From Ziziphus jujuba (Eukaryota; Streptophyta; Magnoliopsida; Rosales; Rhamnaceae), in contig NC_083385.1 of the NCBI RefSeq assembly GCF_031755915.1, positions 19,691,001 through 19,755,000 of the forward strand: a stretch of 64,000 nucleotides of DNA. Reading direction: 5' to 3'. This document shows positions 35,207 to 47,429 of this stretch, piece by piece. Numbering within the stretch: position 1 is the first letter of the stretch; each line of letters opens with the position of its first letter. The position numbers and the translations under genes were made by a program. The notes under the pieces were generated by a model. The model searched no databases, was not told the DNA's origin, and saw only the letters and a list, made by a program, of their open reading frames with translations.

Positions 35207-36583
35207 GTATAACAAAGCACTTTTTATTTTGTCGGCTATGTTATTATTATTATTTTTTTTTTTTATGCATAGTTTCTGTGCAAATTCATTTTTAATGTTG
35301 GGAGGCAAATTTTTTAGTGGGGAAAAATGTAACATGTGTTGATTTTGAGTCTTCTCTTTAAAGTGCTAACATTAAAAAATAAATTTTGAATCACATAATA
35401 TGGAAGTTTCTGTCTTTTAGTCAATTTGTCTTGCAGCTTGCAAGCTTATAGATGAATGGGATAAAAGTTCATCTGCAGATAGGTACTTAAGTTCTAAATT
35501 TTTATGTGCTAAAGTTGTGACTTTGGGAAGTTAGATGTTGGAAATGTGGCATCTTAAGTTTTCACATTGAATTTTTGGAACTGAAAATTTAATTTTCAAT
35601 TGATTAATCCATCTTGGAATATTGTTGTTGGATATGGTATTATACACCCTTACAATTATATCAGAAATGTTCACAGCCTGCAAACAGTATTATGTCTCTC
35701 TTACATAGTTAAAAACCAAAACCTTACACAGCGGTTTAATGATTCCATATGGGTGCATTGTTAATTTTGTTGTGTGTTCACAACTGAAGGTTGATATAAT
35801 GTTAACAGGCTTGCATATATATGTCCCTTTTTGAGTAAACCAACCAATCTTTTGAAAAGCACCTGCTAAACAATGTACGTGGTTTCAGTTTTTTGCGAGT
35901 TTGGTTATGTCTTGAAGAGAAGCTTACCTGAACATACATTTACAATTATAAAGTATTAAGTGTATTGCATACATTTATTATCATTGTAATTCGCAAGCCT
36001 AACAAGATCTTATTTTGGGGAAGTTGGCAGCATGGGGTTTGTTCTGACAAGTTTTTATTTGGAAAAGAAACTATCTGGATCCTTTAGTTTTGTAGTTATG
36101 TTATTTACTTTGGTACATTTTCGGTGGATAAGTGGATGATTTTATTTTTGGTCTTATTCAGCATGAATCTTGGTTTTGCTATTGTTAACTTATACTATTT
36201 CAATGTAAAGATTAGCTTTTGGCCATTTGATATTGTTTTAAAGTTGATATTATTTTTTGTTATGAGCTTTCACTTATTTTCCGTATGAAGGGGAGTTATG
36301 CTTTTCTTTTCAGTGGCTTTTTTTTTAAATAAAATAAAATTTAAGTCACATCTTTTTTTCCCAGCTTCTTACAATTTATTGAAGATGGTTTCTCTTTGCA
36401 CTTTTAAGATTTACTCTATATTATCTTATGTTTTTGTAGCAAATTGACATCATTATTGCATAAACCTTTGTCCTTTTGAAATGTGACATCCTAATTTTAC
36501 TGCTCCGTTTTAAAGGATTCTGGGTTCTGAAACATTTTTGTTTTTTCAAATTGTCGTTTTACGTTTCCTTATTCAATGTGCAG
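35207..36583 (+). other. Predicted 3' UTR intron of the UBA2A-like gene
   Basis: The donor 'cctcag|gtataac' lies 11 bases after the stop. The acceptor 'ttcaatgtgcag|atacca' at 36,583 has a good pyrimidine tract. UBA2 genes are known to produce splice variants in this region (recalled, not checked here). An AATAAA at 35,378-35,383 inside the intron could give a short, unspliced 3' end. Confidence 0.5.
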
Positions 36584-37639
36584 ATACCACATAGGTGCAT
36601 CAGTCTTTTTGTACTGGTCTGCTGATTCTTCTGAAGTTTAAGGAGCTGATGGTTACCACAAAGAGCAGAATCTTAAAAATCTGAAATCGAATTTCTGTTT
36701 TTATAATCTTATTTTCCTCCCCTCTTTCTTTCTTCCTTTCAAAATATTGTAGTTTTGTTTTATTTAAAAGCCGAACTGTTTCAGTACTTTCGACTATAAA
36801 TTTGTGTACTTAGTAGAGTCTGTTAGTGATCAAAAATGCTTTTTAAAATTTGCAATATGAATTGAGTAATATTTGTTAAGTAAGATTCGTTTTCCATCGT
36901 ATTAATTTTGTAAAGTTTAATAATTATAATTGCTTTTCCTATTCTTGGTTTTGAATTGTATTCCTCAGGTTTAACCTCAAAAGTTCTCATCTTTAACTTT
37001 CTTCGTCTCAGCCTTTATAAACTGTCTTTTTTGTCACATGTGGACTGGACCTGAAGGTTCTCCATGAGATATGATTTTACTTATGAAATGCTCATTTGAA
37101 GATCATAATGTTTGCAATGTTCTATTTCAAAACTTGCATGCTTAGATTGCCTACTGCTACTATTTTTTTCACAATTATTGTTGCTGGTTTCATTGTTCTA
37201 ACAATATTTATTGTTACTTAAAAAATAGTTGGGGGACTTAATACGTTATGTTAAATCTTGGTTATAAACTTGTATAAACCCTTCCTGCCTTATGATGATT
37301 AATTGAGAGAGAATCTAGATAGGGAGACTAGAAAGAGAACATATATAATGTCTTGTATTTTACATATACTGGCTCACGTATGGTTATTTGCAGTATATTC
37401 GATGATTGGTTGGAAAATATGAAAATTTGAAGTTCCTTATTGGTTGTTTATGTTGTCCAACTTGCTCATAGTTTTTGGCATTTGATACTGATTGATGTCA
37501 TAGGAAGCCATAAGTTGTAAATATAAATAGAAGGAAGTGGATGTTTTTCTGTTAGAGGCACAATGATATTCCTTATGGCTTGTGTTTCAAAATGAAAATT
37601 GCCTAATAAATTGGGTTCGTTGCTTGCTTGTATTCATAG

Positions 37640-37672
37640 AGAGCAGACTAGGTGGTATTTGATCGAATCGAG
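37640..37672 (+). other. Candidate 33-nt 3' UTR mini-exon of the UBA2A-like gene
   Basis: The segment is framed by 'tgtattcatag' before it and 'gtaagaaaa' after it, both strong plant splice signals. A further acceptor, 'attattgcag', ends at 38,888. It is non-coding if real. Confidence 0.3.
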
Positions 37673-38889
37673 GTAAGAAAATTAAGTAATAGGGCATAAT
37701 TGCTGATTTCTTATGTTTTTATCAAATTGCAAACCTAGAAGCATGGTTTCTTCATGTGATATTAGATGAGTGCACCAATTTTATTTGCTTCGGTGCAAAC
37801 CTGTATTTAAAACTAAGAAGCTATTTGTTACAGTTGATGAAACTCAGTTTGTCTTTCATTTCTGAATCACATGCTTCAGTAAGTTTCTGGTTGGCACTAA
37901 TCCAGTTCTGTAGTTGTACAACATCATATTGGGATTTGATATTTAATCTGCTAAGGATCCTTTCAATGCTTCTGAGGTTGTTCTGTCAACTTATCTGACC
38001 TTTTTGTGGTACTGTGAGCTTATGGTAGAGTTTTTGGAGAACGGGAAATGGACATCTGCTAGATCAAAAATTCTTTAGGATTTAGGGTGGTTTGGTTTGG
38101 TGGTTCTGTGCCCGCACATGAGCCAAGGATCAGAGACCTTGAGGTTGCTTAACAGCAAGTCTACAAGATCATGCATTGTGTGCAGTCCCTTAGATAAAAG
38201 ATTTGTTCGATACTTGGAATTTCCAGTCGGAGTTTTTTCATTTTGGATGTTATTATTAGTTTTTTGTTTGGAGAACTACATTTAGAATTTTAGTATAATA
38301 AGTTTTGCTTGGGTGTTCGACAGTAATTTTGGGTCCCATTTAAAGGTATTTCTTTGTAGTTTTTGACTCATGAACCAACTGTACCCATTGAAGGATTAAT
38401 TTCGTACTCTCTTTTAGGATTTACTTAATGTTTCCAGCACGTACACAATAATATTGTAGTCTAATGCTCTTTATTTATTTATTTATTTTGGTAAAATTGT
38501 AGTCTAATGCTCTTGTTCTTGCTATTATTATTTTTTTTAATATCTGGATTTCTTTAATTAGTTGGTTTTAAAGGTGAGTTATATTGTTGTTCAATATTCT
38601 TTCGTCAATACATGCTTGTTAATCATTTGGTATATTTTTTAATTTGATCTTGCTACGAACTTTTTTCAAAAACAAAATTCTTAGCTCTCTTACTTTAATT
38701 TGTGCTGCTAAATTGCTAATAATATATTTATTTAAATCTATATTTCGTGTATATGTATATATTGCATTTCTGAATATAGTTCTAGTTATTTTCTCATTTT
38801 TACCTTTATTATTACATAGCTAGTTAACCAGGTTGTCACCGAGTTAAAATGATAAATCAAATATTTGTGTCAAATGCCATTATTGCAGG

Positions 38890-41345
38890 ATGAGATGAAG
38901 GAATGAAAAGGATAATTTTGTGGTTGATTGGATATGGGTCCGCAATTTTAGTGGAATTTTCAGTTTAATATATATATATATATATATATATAAATCAGTT
39001 GAGGTCATAACCTTAAAGATTCGATTCAATGGAATGACAACGGATGTGGAAAATTATAAAATTGAATAAAAAGCTTAAAATTATGTATGTACAATTTATT
39101 TTTAGTTTTTTGCTTCTTTGGTTACATCGCAACTAAAATGAATAAAACTTTGATTCTTGTTTGTGATTAAAGAGATCTAAAGCATCTGACGTTATGATCA
39201 AAAGAAAAGATTCCTTGGAATTGTGATGACAAATTTAAATAAATTTTTTTTGAGTGTTTTGAGACTCTTTTTACTTTGTGAACAATTTTTTAAATCAAAA
39301 ATTATTTCTTAGGTAGTTGAATACTCATTTTTAAATTTGGAAAAATGAAATTAAGTTATATTGTTAAGAGCATCTCTGATCTATTGCATTGGTGGTGCAA
39401 ATTTTATGTCAAAATGATGCAAAAGCCATATTAAACAGTACTTTTTTTTTTCAACTCATTATACCCTTTTTAGCATTAAATTTATTTTTATATCCTTTTT
39501 TATTTTATTTTTTATATTACCATTTTTGTATAGATATATTGTAATCAACATTTTGTATAATTTACGTATTGATTTTATTCCATGTAAAATGAAAAATACT
39601 AATTAAAGATATGGGATAAATATAAGATTTTTATTTTTTGATTTCAAAAAACAATTGATTCTATTGAAAATATGAATTTGGGATAAAAATTATAAAAATA
39701 TTATAATATTAAAAGTTGTTTCGTAAAATTTAAAAACTATAAAAAAAAAAAAAAAACCACGATTAGTAAATTAGTAAAGTGAGTAGTATTGCACTAAATT
39801 TGATGATATTGTACATTCACCCTAAATTGGTGTCAAATTTGGCACTTGGAGAGCGATTTTCACCACATTATATATTCAAAATTATTACCCATTAAACATG
39901 ATTGAAATAAAATAAAATAGACATGAGGCATATTAGGGTTAATAGTTTTATTTTTTATTTTTAATTTTTCCCTTTAATTTCAGAAGGAAGTTCCTAGTAA
40001 GTAATAGCAAAATAATTATAGCAATGCAATAATAAATGGAGATAAGTTTGCCTGATCGTTCTTTTTATTTTTTGAAAAATAAATTAAGAAAACCGTCAAC
40101 AAGTTACAACTTTTGAAAAGAAAGTTTATATATATATATATATATATTTTATTTTACTTTGCAAATAAAAAAAATACAACCTTTTTTTAATTTTTCCAAT
40201 TTGATTAGAAAAAATCCAAAAGCTGGAATATTTTATATTGAGGCTGTCCCTTATAAGCACGTGGATTGAGCAGGCTCTTACATTTCATTACACGTGGCAG
40301 CATACGGGAGGACACTATCAATTTCTTTCAAATACGGAGCAGATTCTGCACCACAAAATTTGTTCTTCGATAGCAGCCCGCAGGTGTTATCCTTGTCTCC
40401 ATTTTTATGTATTTTACACTGTCCACAATTATTTTTCACTAAATTACAAAATTTAAAAAAGCTCTCTAGACTTTTAGGACATGTTGGCTACCGTTTTGCA
40501 AAAAGGTTTTTCTTTTTACAAATGAAAGAATGAGAATGCTAAATTGAAATTTTTATTTTTAAAATTTAAAAATATATTTGATAAAATATTTTATGAGAAT
40601 AAAATTGTAAAAATTATATATGTTAAAATATTTTATGAGCATTTCTATCTATGAGAGAATTTTGATAGTTTGTACAGTAGATAATTTGTTAAAAAAAAAT
40701 TAAATATTACAAATATGATTTATATTTAAATAAAATAAATATTTTTAAATTTAAAATAGTAAATATTGTCTATTCCATATTTTTAAAATTTTCCAAATAC
40801 ATGTAAAATGCTTTTGTGATATTTTCTAAATTCTATTTATATTTTAAAAAATATTTTCTAACTTTTTTCAAATTCAATATTTTCAAAAATAATTGTAAAT
40901 CTATCTATATTAGAAAATATTTCAACTTTTTTTCGATTCAAAATTTTTAATAGTTGTCCATCATATTTTTCGTTACTTTCCAATTTGTAAAACCAAAAGC
41001 CATTTGCAAACAATATAGGACAGGACTTATATTTTATAATTTTTAATCTCAAATTTATTTATTCTAAATTCTGAAATACCAAAAAAAAAAAAATCCTAAA
41101 ATTTTACATTTAATAAAATACTAAATACTTCAATTTTCTTATTTCAAATTTATTTTAAATTTTTATAGTCTTTCGATATTTTAAAAAGTCTCATAAATTT
41201 TTATACTTATAAATTATTTAAAAAAAAAAAGAATCTCATAAATTACCTACCTAAAAATACTATTATTTTTCTTAAAAGAAAAAAAAAGATTTTATCTTAT
41301 TTGTCTTTTACTTGGTAGGGGAAAATTTATAGTCCTTCAATATCT
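38890..41345. other. Intergenic AT-rich region
   Basis: It contains (TA)n at about 38,969-38,991 and 40,127-40,147 and AT-rich DNA. The 'acacgtggcag' (G-box-like) near 40,290 is isolated, about 1.3 kb before the next start codon. A candidate DNA element at 39,368-39,865 is listed separately. Confidence 0.5.
39368..39865. mobile_element. Possible old DNA element with 'GAGCATCTC' type end
   Basis: The left end 'gagcatctctgat' resembles the ends of a common class of plant MITE-like elements. The right end, near 'ggcacttggagagcg', gives a weak inverted match. The inner 'ttggtggtgcaaattttatg' has a partial counterpart, 'ttggtgtcaaatttggc'. No target duplication was found, so this is weakly supported. 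Confidence 0.3.
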
Positions 41346-41559
41346 GAAACTTATTCATGGGCTTTGAGTTTCTGTGTTAACTCTTCTTCTTCTTCACAGA
41401 GACTCGCACATTGCCCTCATTTTCTCCATTTTTCCAATACCAGTTTTTGCCCATTTCTATTATTTTTCCAATAATCCTTTTTAATTGAATTTTCTTCCAC
41501 TGTTTTTTTTTTTCTTTCACTTTCTCGCCCAGATTCTCACACTTTCTCAATATCCAACC

Positions 41560-44500
41560 ATGGACTTAACCACCAATCTTCACCGCCTCGACCTCCGCTC
41601 AACCTTCCTCACTGGTTCCACCCGCCTTGATGCTCGAAAGACCGCTCTACCACCTCGTCTCCGCTCAGTTTCAAATCGGTTAGCCATTCAATCCATTAGA
41701 GGTAACGCTAACTCAATCAAAACCAGTAATTTGTTTAACACAAGAAGGCAAAATTCTAAGGTTACGACTCGGTTTTCGGCTGTCGCCGTTGAAAGTTCGG
41801 TGGGCGAAACTATGACTAAAGAGGATATTGAATCTCTGTTTTCGGATGATTCTGTGGATGAGTTTGAGCGCAAACGTGTGAACAAGCAATCAAATTCGGG
41901 CGCTTCGGGAATTTCTTCGGGTGTGAAACTGGAAAATGTGAGTAAGGCGTATAAGGGTGTGTCTGTGTTGAAGGATGTTAGTTGGGAAGTTAAGAAGGGT
42001 GATAAAGTTGGATTGGTAGGTGTTAATGGTGCAGGGAAAACGACCCAGATGAGAATTATTGCCGGTCTTGAAGAGCCTGATTCAGGAAATGTAATAAAAG
42101 CAAAACCAAATATGAAAATTGCATTTTTGAGTCAAGAGTTTGAGGTTTCATTGAGTAAGACAGTGAGGGAGGAGCTTATGAGTGCATTTAAGGAGGAGAT
42201 GGCGATATCAGAGAAGTTGGAGAAGGTGCAGAAGGCTTTGGAGAGTGCGGTTGATGATATGGACTTGATGGGGAGGCTTTTGGATGAGTTTGATTCTCTT
42301 CAGAGTCAGGCACAGGCGGTTGACTTGGATGAGGTGGATGCAAAGATTAGCAAGCTGATGCCAGAACTGGGATTTGCTCCAGAGGATTCTGATAGGCTGG
42401 TGGCCTCATTTAGCGGTGGATGGCAGATGAGAATGTCACTTGGGAAGATTCTACTTCAGGTATATTCATGTTTGAGGTGATTCTTGCTGGTATAGGAATA
42501 GGAAGTTCGTTACTAGATTTTGTCATGTTCGATATTGGTATTTTCTGGATGCTTTCTTGCTTGTATTCTAATTATCTTACTATTGTTTCTCTTCAATAAG
42601 ATATTTGTTTTTATCTGCTTTAGAACCATAATAATTATTCGTCAATGGGTAAATCACTATTACAAAACTAAATTGCGAGAGAGTAGCAAATGCAGTATTG
42701 GATTTAGTAAATGTGGGAGGCTTTGCTTATTGTCTTCGCTTGTTGAATTTGAAATTCTTGAAGCTGTGCTAATTTAGCTATTCTTCTGCTGTATATCTGC
42801 AACCTGCTGTAGTATTATGGTAAGGTTGTGTGTATTATTCTTTTATTATTGCTATCATGATTTCCGACATGAGCTGCCCTTTTCCTTTGATGACATATTT
42901 TATGTGTCCTTAAGATGCATTTTGGTGTTACCATGATTGTATGCTTTTTGTTTATCAGGAGCCAGATTTACTGCTTCTGGATGAGCCTACTAATCATCTT
43001 GACCTGGACACAATTGAGTGGCTTGAAGGCTATCTCAACAAGCAAGATGTGCCAATGGTTATCATATCGCATGACAGAGCTTTCCTTGATCAATTATGCA
43101 CAAAAATAGTGGAGACTGACATGGGTTTCGCTAGAACATATGAGGGGAATTATTCTGAGTATGTTATTGCAAAGGCAGCATGGATTGAAGCACAATATGC
43201 TGCTTGGGAGAAACAGCAGAAGGAAATTGAACAGACAAGAGACTTAATAAAAAGGCTAGGTGCTGGAGCAAATTCTGGCCGTGCTTCTTCTGCTGAAAAG
43301 GTACATTAAGATCTACCAAAAAAGTCAAAATTTGATGCATATAATAACATAAGTAAAAAATACATGGAATTTCATCCAAAAATTTAAATTACTAGTCAAT
43401 CTGGTAATATTGATTTGATATGGATATATGCATGTGGATGATGAGGAAATATTTTTATCTACAACTTCAGCAGCACATCATTCTACTAAGTATGTTATAC
43501 CTGCCTGGTTTAATCTGAGTTAATGAGATGATACATTATTTTCTGTTACTAGGATGAAGAACTCGTGCCTATTAAATGAAAATGATTCTGGAGAGCACAC
43601 TATATTTTTGAGTTGTTATTATTAACCTATACTTGAATTGATTTCCCTATGTAATACAATGGTTTTATGAGTTCTGTTTTAGTTTTTTTTTTTTCTCTTC
43701 TATTATCCTATTTTTTGTTATGAATTTCAAGGAACGAACGAGAAGAGTACAAAAACGAAAGATTCGAATAACCCTCTGAGCTAGGGATATAAAAAAAAAA
43801 AAAAAAAAAGGAAAAATTAATGCAAAGCTACTTGTGCAAAAAACTGTCTGATAATTGTGGGGACCTAAGAGTGAGTTATGCCCATTCCGGATAGAAAATG
43901 AACATTGATCACTACCACACTGTGACCAGGTGTTTGGTTGGTTACAAGAATCTAAGGCCTAATTTTCTTAATACTGTTTATAATTATGCATGATACGTTC
44001 TTCCTATCCAACGGATATTTAGGTCAACTCTTAGCAGGACATAATGTTTCGGTTTTCTTAATGTATTCAATTTATTTTCTGGATGGTTCAAATCCATACC
44101 TAACATTTTTTCTTTCTTCCTTTCTTTATAATGTGGGTAACAACAGAAGCTGGAGAGACTTCAGGAAGAGGGTTTAATTGAGAAGCCATTTCGAAGGAAA
44201 CAGATGAAGATAAGATTTCCTGAGCCTGAGGATGTAATAAGTGGAAGATCTGTTGTAACCATTAAGAATTTGGAGTTTGGCTTTGAGGATAAGGTGAGTT
44301 GGCTCAGACTGCTAAATAAATAAAAGGTCTCTACATAATTATCTTTTGCTTGTTAGTTTTTCGTTTTAATTGTTACTTTGATGTTTTTGATGTGTTCTGT
44401 GGGCCAGATGCTGTTTAACAAGGCAAATCTTACTATTGAAAAGGGAGAGAAAATTGCCATTATTGGCCCAAATGGATGTGGAAAGAGTACTTTGCTAAAA

Positions 44501-46714
44501 CTGATAATGGGTCTGGAAAAGCCAAGAGCTGGTGAAGTTATTCTTGGGGAGCATAACGTTCTGCCAAACTATTTTGAACAAAATCAGGTTGGTTGCTGTC
44601 ATGAGTTGTATAAAATCTTGATTGATTTAGTAAAATGGTGTTTCTAGTTTTTTCGTGCTTAGTTTGTTGAAAAGAAAATACCATTTTGAATATTGTTTTA
44701 ATTTGCATTCCCATGCAATATTGCTGATGCTGATGGAGTTTTATCTAACTTTTTAAGGCTGAGGCACTTGACTTAGAGAAAACAGTGCTTGAAACGGTAG
44801 AAGAAGCTGCAGAGGACAAGAGACTTAATGAAATAAAAGGTCTCCTTGGGCGTTGTAATTTCAAAGCTGATATGCTTGATAGAAAAGTTTCCCGTTTAAG
44901 TGGTGGTGAGAAGGTATAGATTTAAACTTTTAAGCCTTTCTCTTCACAATCATTTGTTTAGCTTTTGTTGATATATCTTAATATATGTGACGAATTGATG
45001 AAATCTTTAGGAACAATGATGTTTTGAAATTCTACTTATTGCTTCCTAGTGGTTTATGAAATAATTGATATAGAAAGACTGAATAAGAGGATAAAAGTAT
45101 AAAAGATTAAAAGAATAAAGAATTAAACTACAACTATCATGGCCACTTTGTCTAGGTCATTCTCTGTTTAAGAATCCTTATTGATGACCATGGTGTAATG
45201 GTGATGTAGGACAGATAGGGAAAGAAAGAAAATAGAAAAGAAATAGATAGGATTCTAGTATCACACTAGATTGATTTTAGGAATCACTCCCAAAACCCTA
45301 GGCATCACACCTAAGTTTGTTTTGCATCACACAAAACCAGAGAAAATAATCTCATAAAATTCTTGTAATATTGATTACTTCCCCAAGAATTACAAAGAAC
45401 CCTATTTATATTAAAATCATCTAATAACATTAGGAAACTAAAATAATAGGAAACCTAGTTAAATAAGGAAACTAATAACATTAAGAAACTGAAAATAATA
45501 AGAAACCTAATTAAATAATAAAATACTCTAATTAAAAATAGGAAACTAAATTAATCTACTAAAATCCTTGAAGATCCCAAATAAGCCCATCTTGTCCTAG
45601 ATCATGCCAAATTAATGTTTGGGCCTTAGAATCTGTTTTTCCTCTTCTCTGATAAGTTTTCAGAGGTTGTTTCCATCTTGCATCAAATGGTTTCTACCTT
45701 TGATGTCTGTAATCATGTAAGATCCTCATTGTCTTGTAGATGTATTTAATGTTGATCAAATTCAAAAACTGCGACGTACAAAGTGAAGTTAGATATTGGG
45801 CTTATCTAGAGTTTTCTCGGTCTAATGTGTTCTTGTATCCTTGAACTACATTTCTGATTCTTGATGGTATTGGGGTTTCTTTGTCCTATATGTTTATTTA
45901 AATATAAACATTTGGTAACCATGCCCCTATCTTTTCTTTTCCTTCTTGTTGTTGTTGTTGTTGTCGTCATCTTTATCAGTATTTTGTTCTAATTTCTATA
46001 TATGCTTCTCAGGGAGATACAAATGTAAACATTTGCTTTTCTGTTTTGCTAGGCACGTCTTGCTTTTTGCAGGTTCATGGTAAAGCCATCTACTCTTCTA
46101 CTCTTGGACGAACCAACCAATCACTTGGATATTCCATCAAAAGAAATGCTAGAGGTATATATCTTTTTTCTCTGCCTTTCTCTAATTTTCAGTGAGTATT
46201 CTATAAAATGTACCATTGCATTACTATGATATGAGCTCTAATTGTTTCTCAGGAGGCTATAGCAGAGTACAACGGCACAGTCATCACAGTTTCTCATGAC
46301 CGATACTTCATAAAGCAAATAGTTAATAGAGTAATAGAAGTCAAAGACCACAATTTACAAAACTATAATGGTGATTATTATGTAAGTCTTGATCCTTAAC
46401 TCCATCCCCACCCAACAGACTCTCTCTCCCCCCCTCCCCTCTCTCTCTCTCTTTCTCTCTGATTTTAAATATGACATGTGACATGCAAAATGGTTCGAGG
46501 CTCAAAGTCCTTGTGCCTTCCCCTTTGAAGATGCTGATGGTCTGCTTGAAAACTACATTTCATAAACAAATGAATCTTTTTCTTAATGATTTCAAGTAAC
46601 ATGGTAGAATTTATCATGTAGGTGTGTAAGATGAATCCATTTATGTACTTTTTCATTTTCAAATTTTCAGCTTACAAAATATCAATATCCAATTGCCCAT
46701 GGAAGTGTTGACCC

Positions 46715-46746
<32 letters not shown>

Positions 46747-47215
46747 CCCATGGAAGTGATAATTGTGATCAAAGTGGGAGTTGCAAGGTTTTTTTTTTTT
46801 TTTTTTTTTTTTTCTTTTTCAAATCCAGTGTAATTGTCCTTTGTTCAAGTTTTATTCATTTCTGATGGATATTTATGACCTACAGTACTACTTAGAGAAG
46901 AACCTTGATGCGAGGGAAAAAGAGCTTGAACGTGAGGCAGAGCTTGAGGAAAAGGCTCCTAAAGTGAAAGCCAAATCTAAGATGTCAAAGGTAAATCCTT
47001 ACAACTACTTGTTTATTAAAACTTAAGAGAAAGTAAAACATAACAAAGGAGTCAACTTGGGCTGAAATTTTCACGTTTAATTTATTGTATTTGTTTTAAT
47101 TTTATCTGATTTTTCATAGGCTGAAAAGGAAGCACAGAAGAAGCAAAGAAGATTGGCATTTCAGCAAGCTAAAGCAAAATCAAAAGGGACAAAGAATGCA
47201 AAGAGATGGAACTGA
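41560..47215 (+). CDS. ABCF5: ABC transporter F family member 5-like (soluble twin-ATPase, EttA/GCN-type)
   Basis: Nine exons: 41560-42459, 42959-43300, 44147-44293, 44408-44587, 44758-44913, 46053-46154, 46253-46381, 46886-46990, 47120-47215. They give 718 residues, against about 690 in Arabidopsis. Every intron is GT-AG and phase 0. Residues 1-75 are rich in Ser, Thr and Arg with few acids, as in a plastid transit peptide (inference). NBD1 has Walker A GVNGAGKT (154-161), signature FSGGW (284-288), Walker [10 protein letters not shown] (from 304) and ISHDR. NBD2 has [29 protein letters not shown] and VSHDRYF. A Lys-rich coiled tail ends KNAKRWN. There are no membrane segments: ABCF proteins act on ribosomes rather than in transport. 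The ATG is in good context (caaccATGG); frames opening further upstream lack an ATG. Introns 5 and 7 carry insertions (listed separately). Intron 1 retention would stop soon after VYSCLR. Confidence 0.96.
45202..45685 (-). mobile_element. Solo LTR (Ty3/Gypsy-like) in ABCF5 intron 5, antisense
   Basis: The 484-bp block starts 'TGATGTAGGACAG' and ends 'CATCTTGCATCA'. Its termini are TG...CA with a perfect 5-bp inverted TGATG/CATCA. The same 5 bases, AATGG, flank it on both sides (45,197-45,201 and 45,686-45,690), as for an integrase target duplication. On the minus strand it carries 'aatataaatagggttctttg', a TATA-plus-start arrangement usual for LTR promoters, so its transcription would run against ABCF5. 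There are no internal domains and no second LTR, so it is a solo LTR left by recombination. The superfamily is inferred from general LTR appearance only. Confidence 0.85.
46693..46758 (+). mobile_element. Ultra-short retroposon remnant: poly(A) tail between a 15-bp target duplication (ABCF5 intron 7)
   Basis: 'ttgcccatggaagtg' at 46,693-46,707 is repeated exactly at 46,744-46,758. Between the two lie only 'ttgaccc' and 28 A residues. This is what an almost completely 5'-truncated LINE- or SINE-driven insertion leaves behind. A poly(T) run of about 25 bases follows at about 46,789-46,814, shortly before exon 8. Confidence 0.8.
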
Positions 47216-47353
47216 GTTTAACTCTTGTAATTTATTGAAAAATCCTCCATTATTAAAGCTAGTTTGTATGTAAAAGGTGTAGGAGGTGAAGTGGCTTATT
47301 CTGTTTCAGCTACTTGACCATTTGTATATTATTATAGTTGATATACATATATT

Positions 47354-47359
47354 AATAAA
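47354..47359 (+). promoter_or_regulatory. Likely polyadenylation signal of ABCF5
   Basis: AATAAA lies about 140 bases after the stop codon, in a T-rich 3' region. A second candidate follows near 47,420. Confidence 0.45.
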
Positions 47360-47429
47360 ATTACAGGTTAAGTTCTTTTTTTTCCTTGTTTGTTTTGGTA
47401 ATAATTACAGGTTTTAGTTAATAAAAGGC

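Noticed and set aside
41485..41559. N-terminal extension of the ABCF5 frame
   Set aside because: There is no ATG at its start. The ATG at 41,560 is in good context and matches the family N-terminus ([16 protein letters not shown]).
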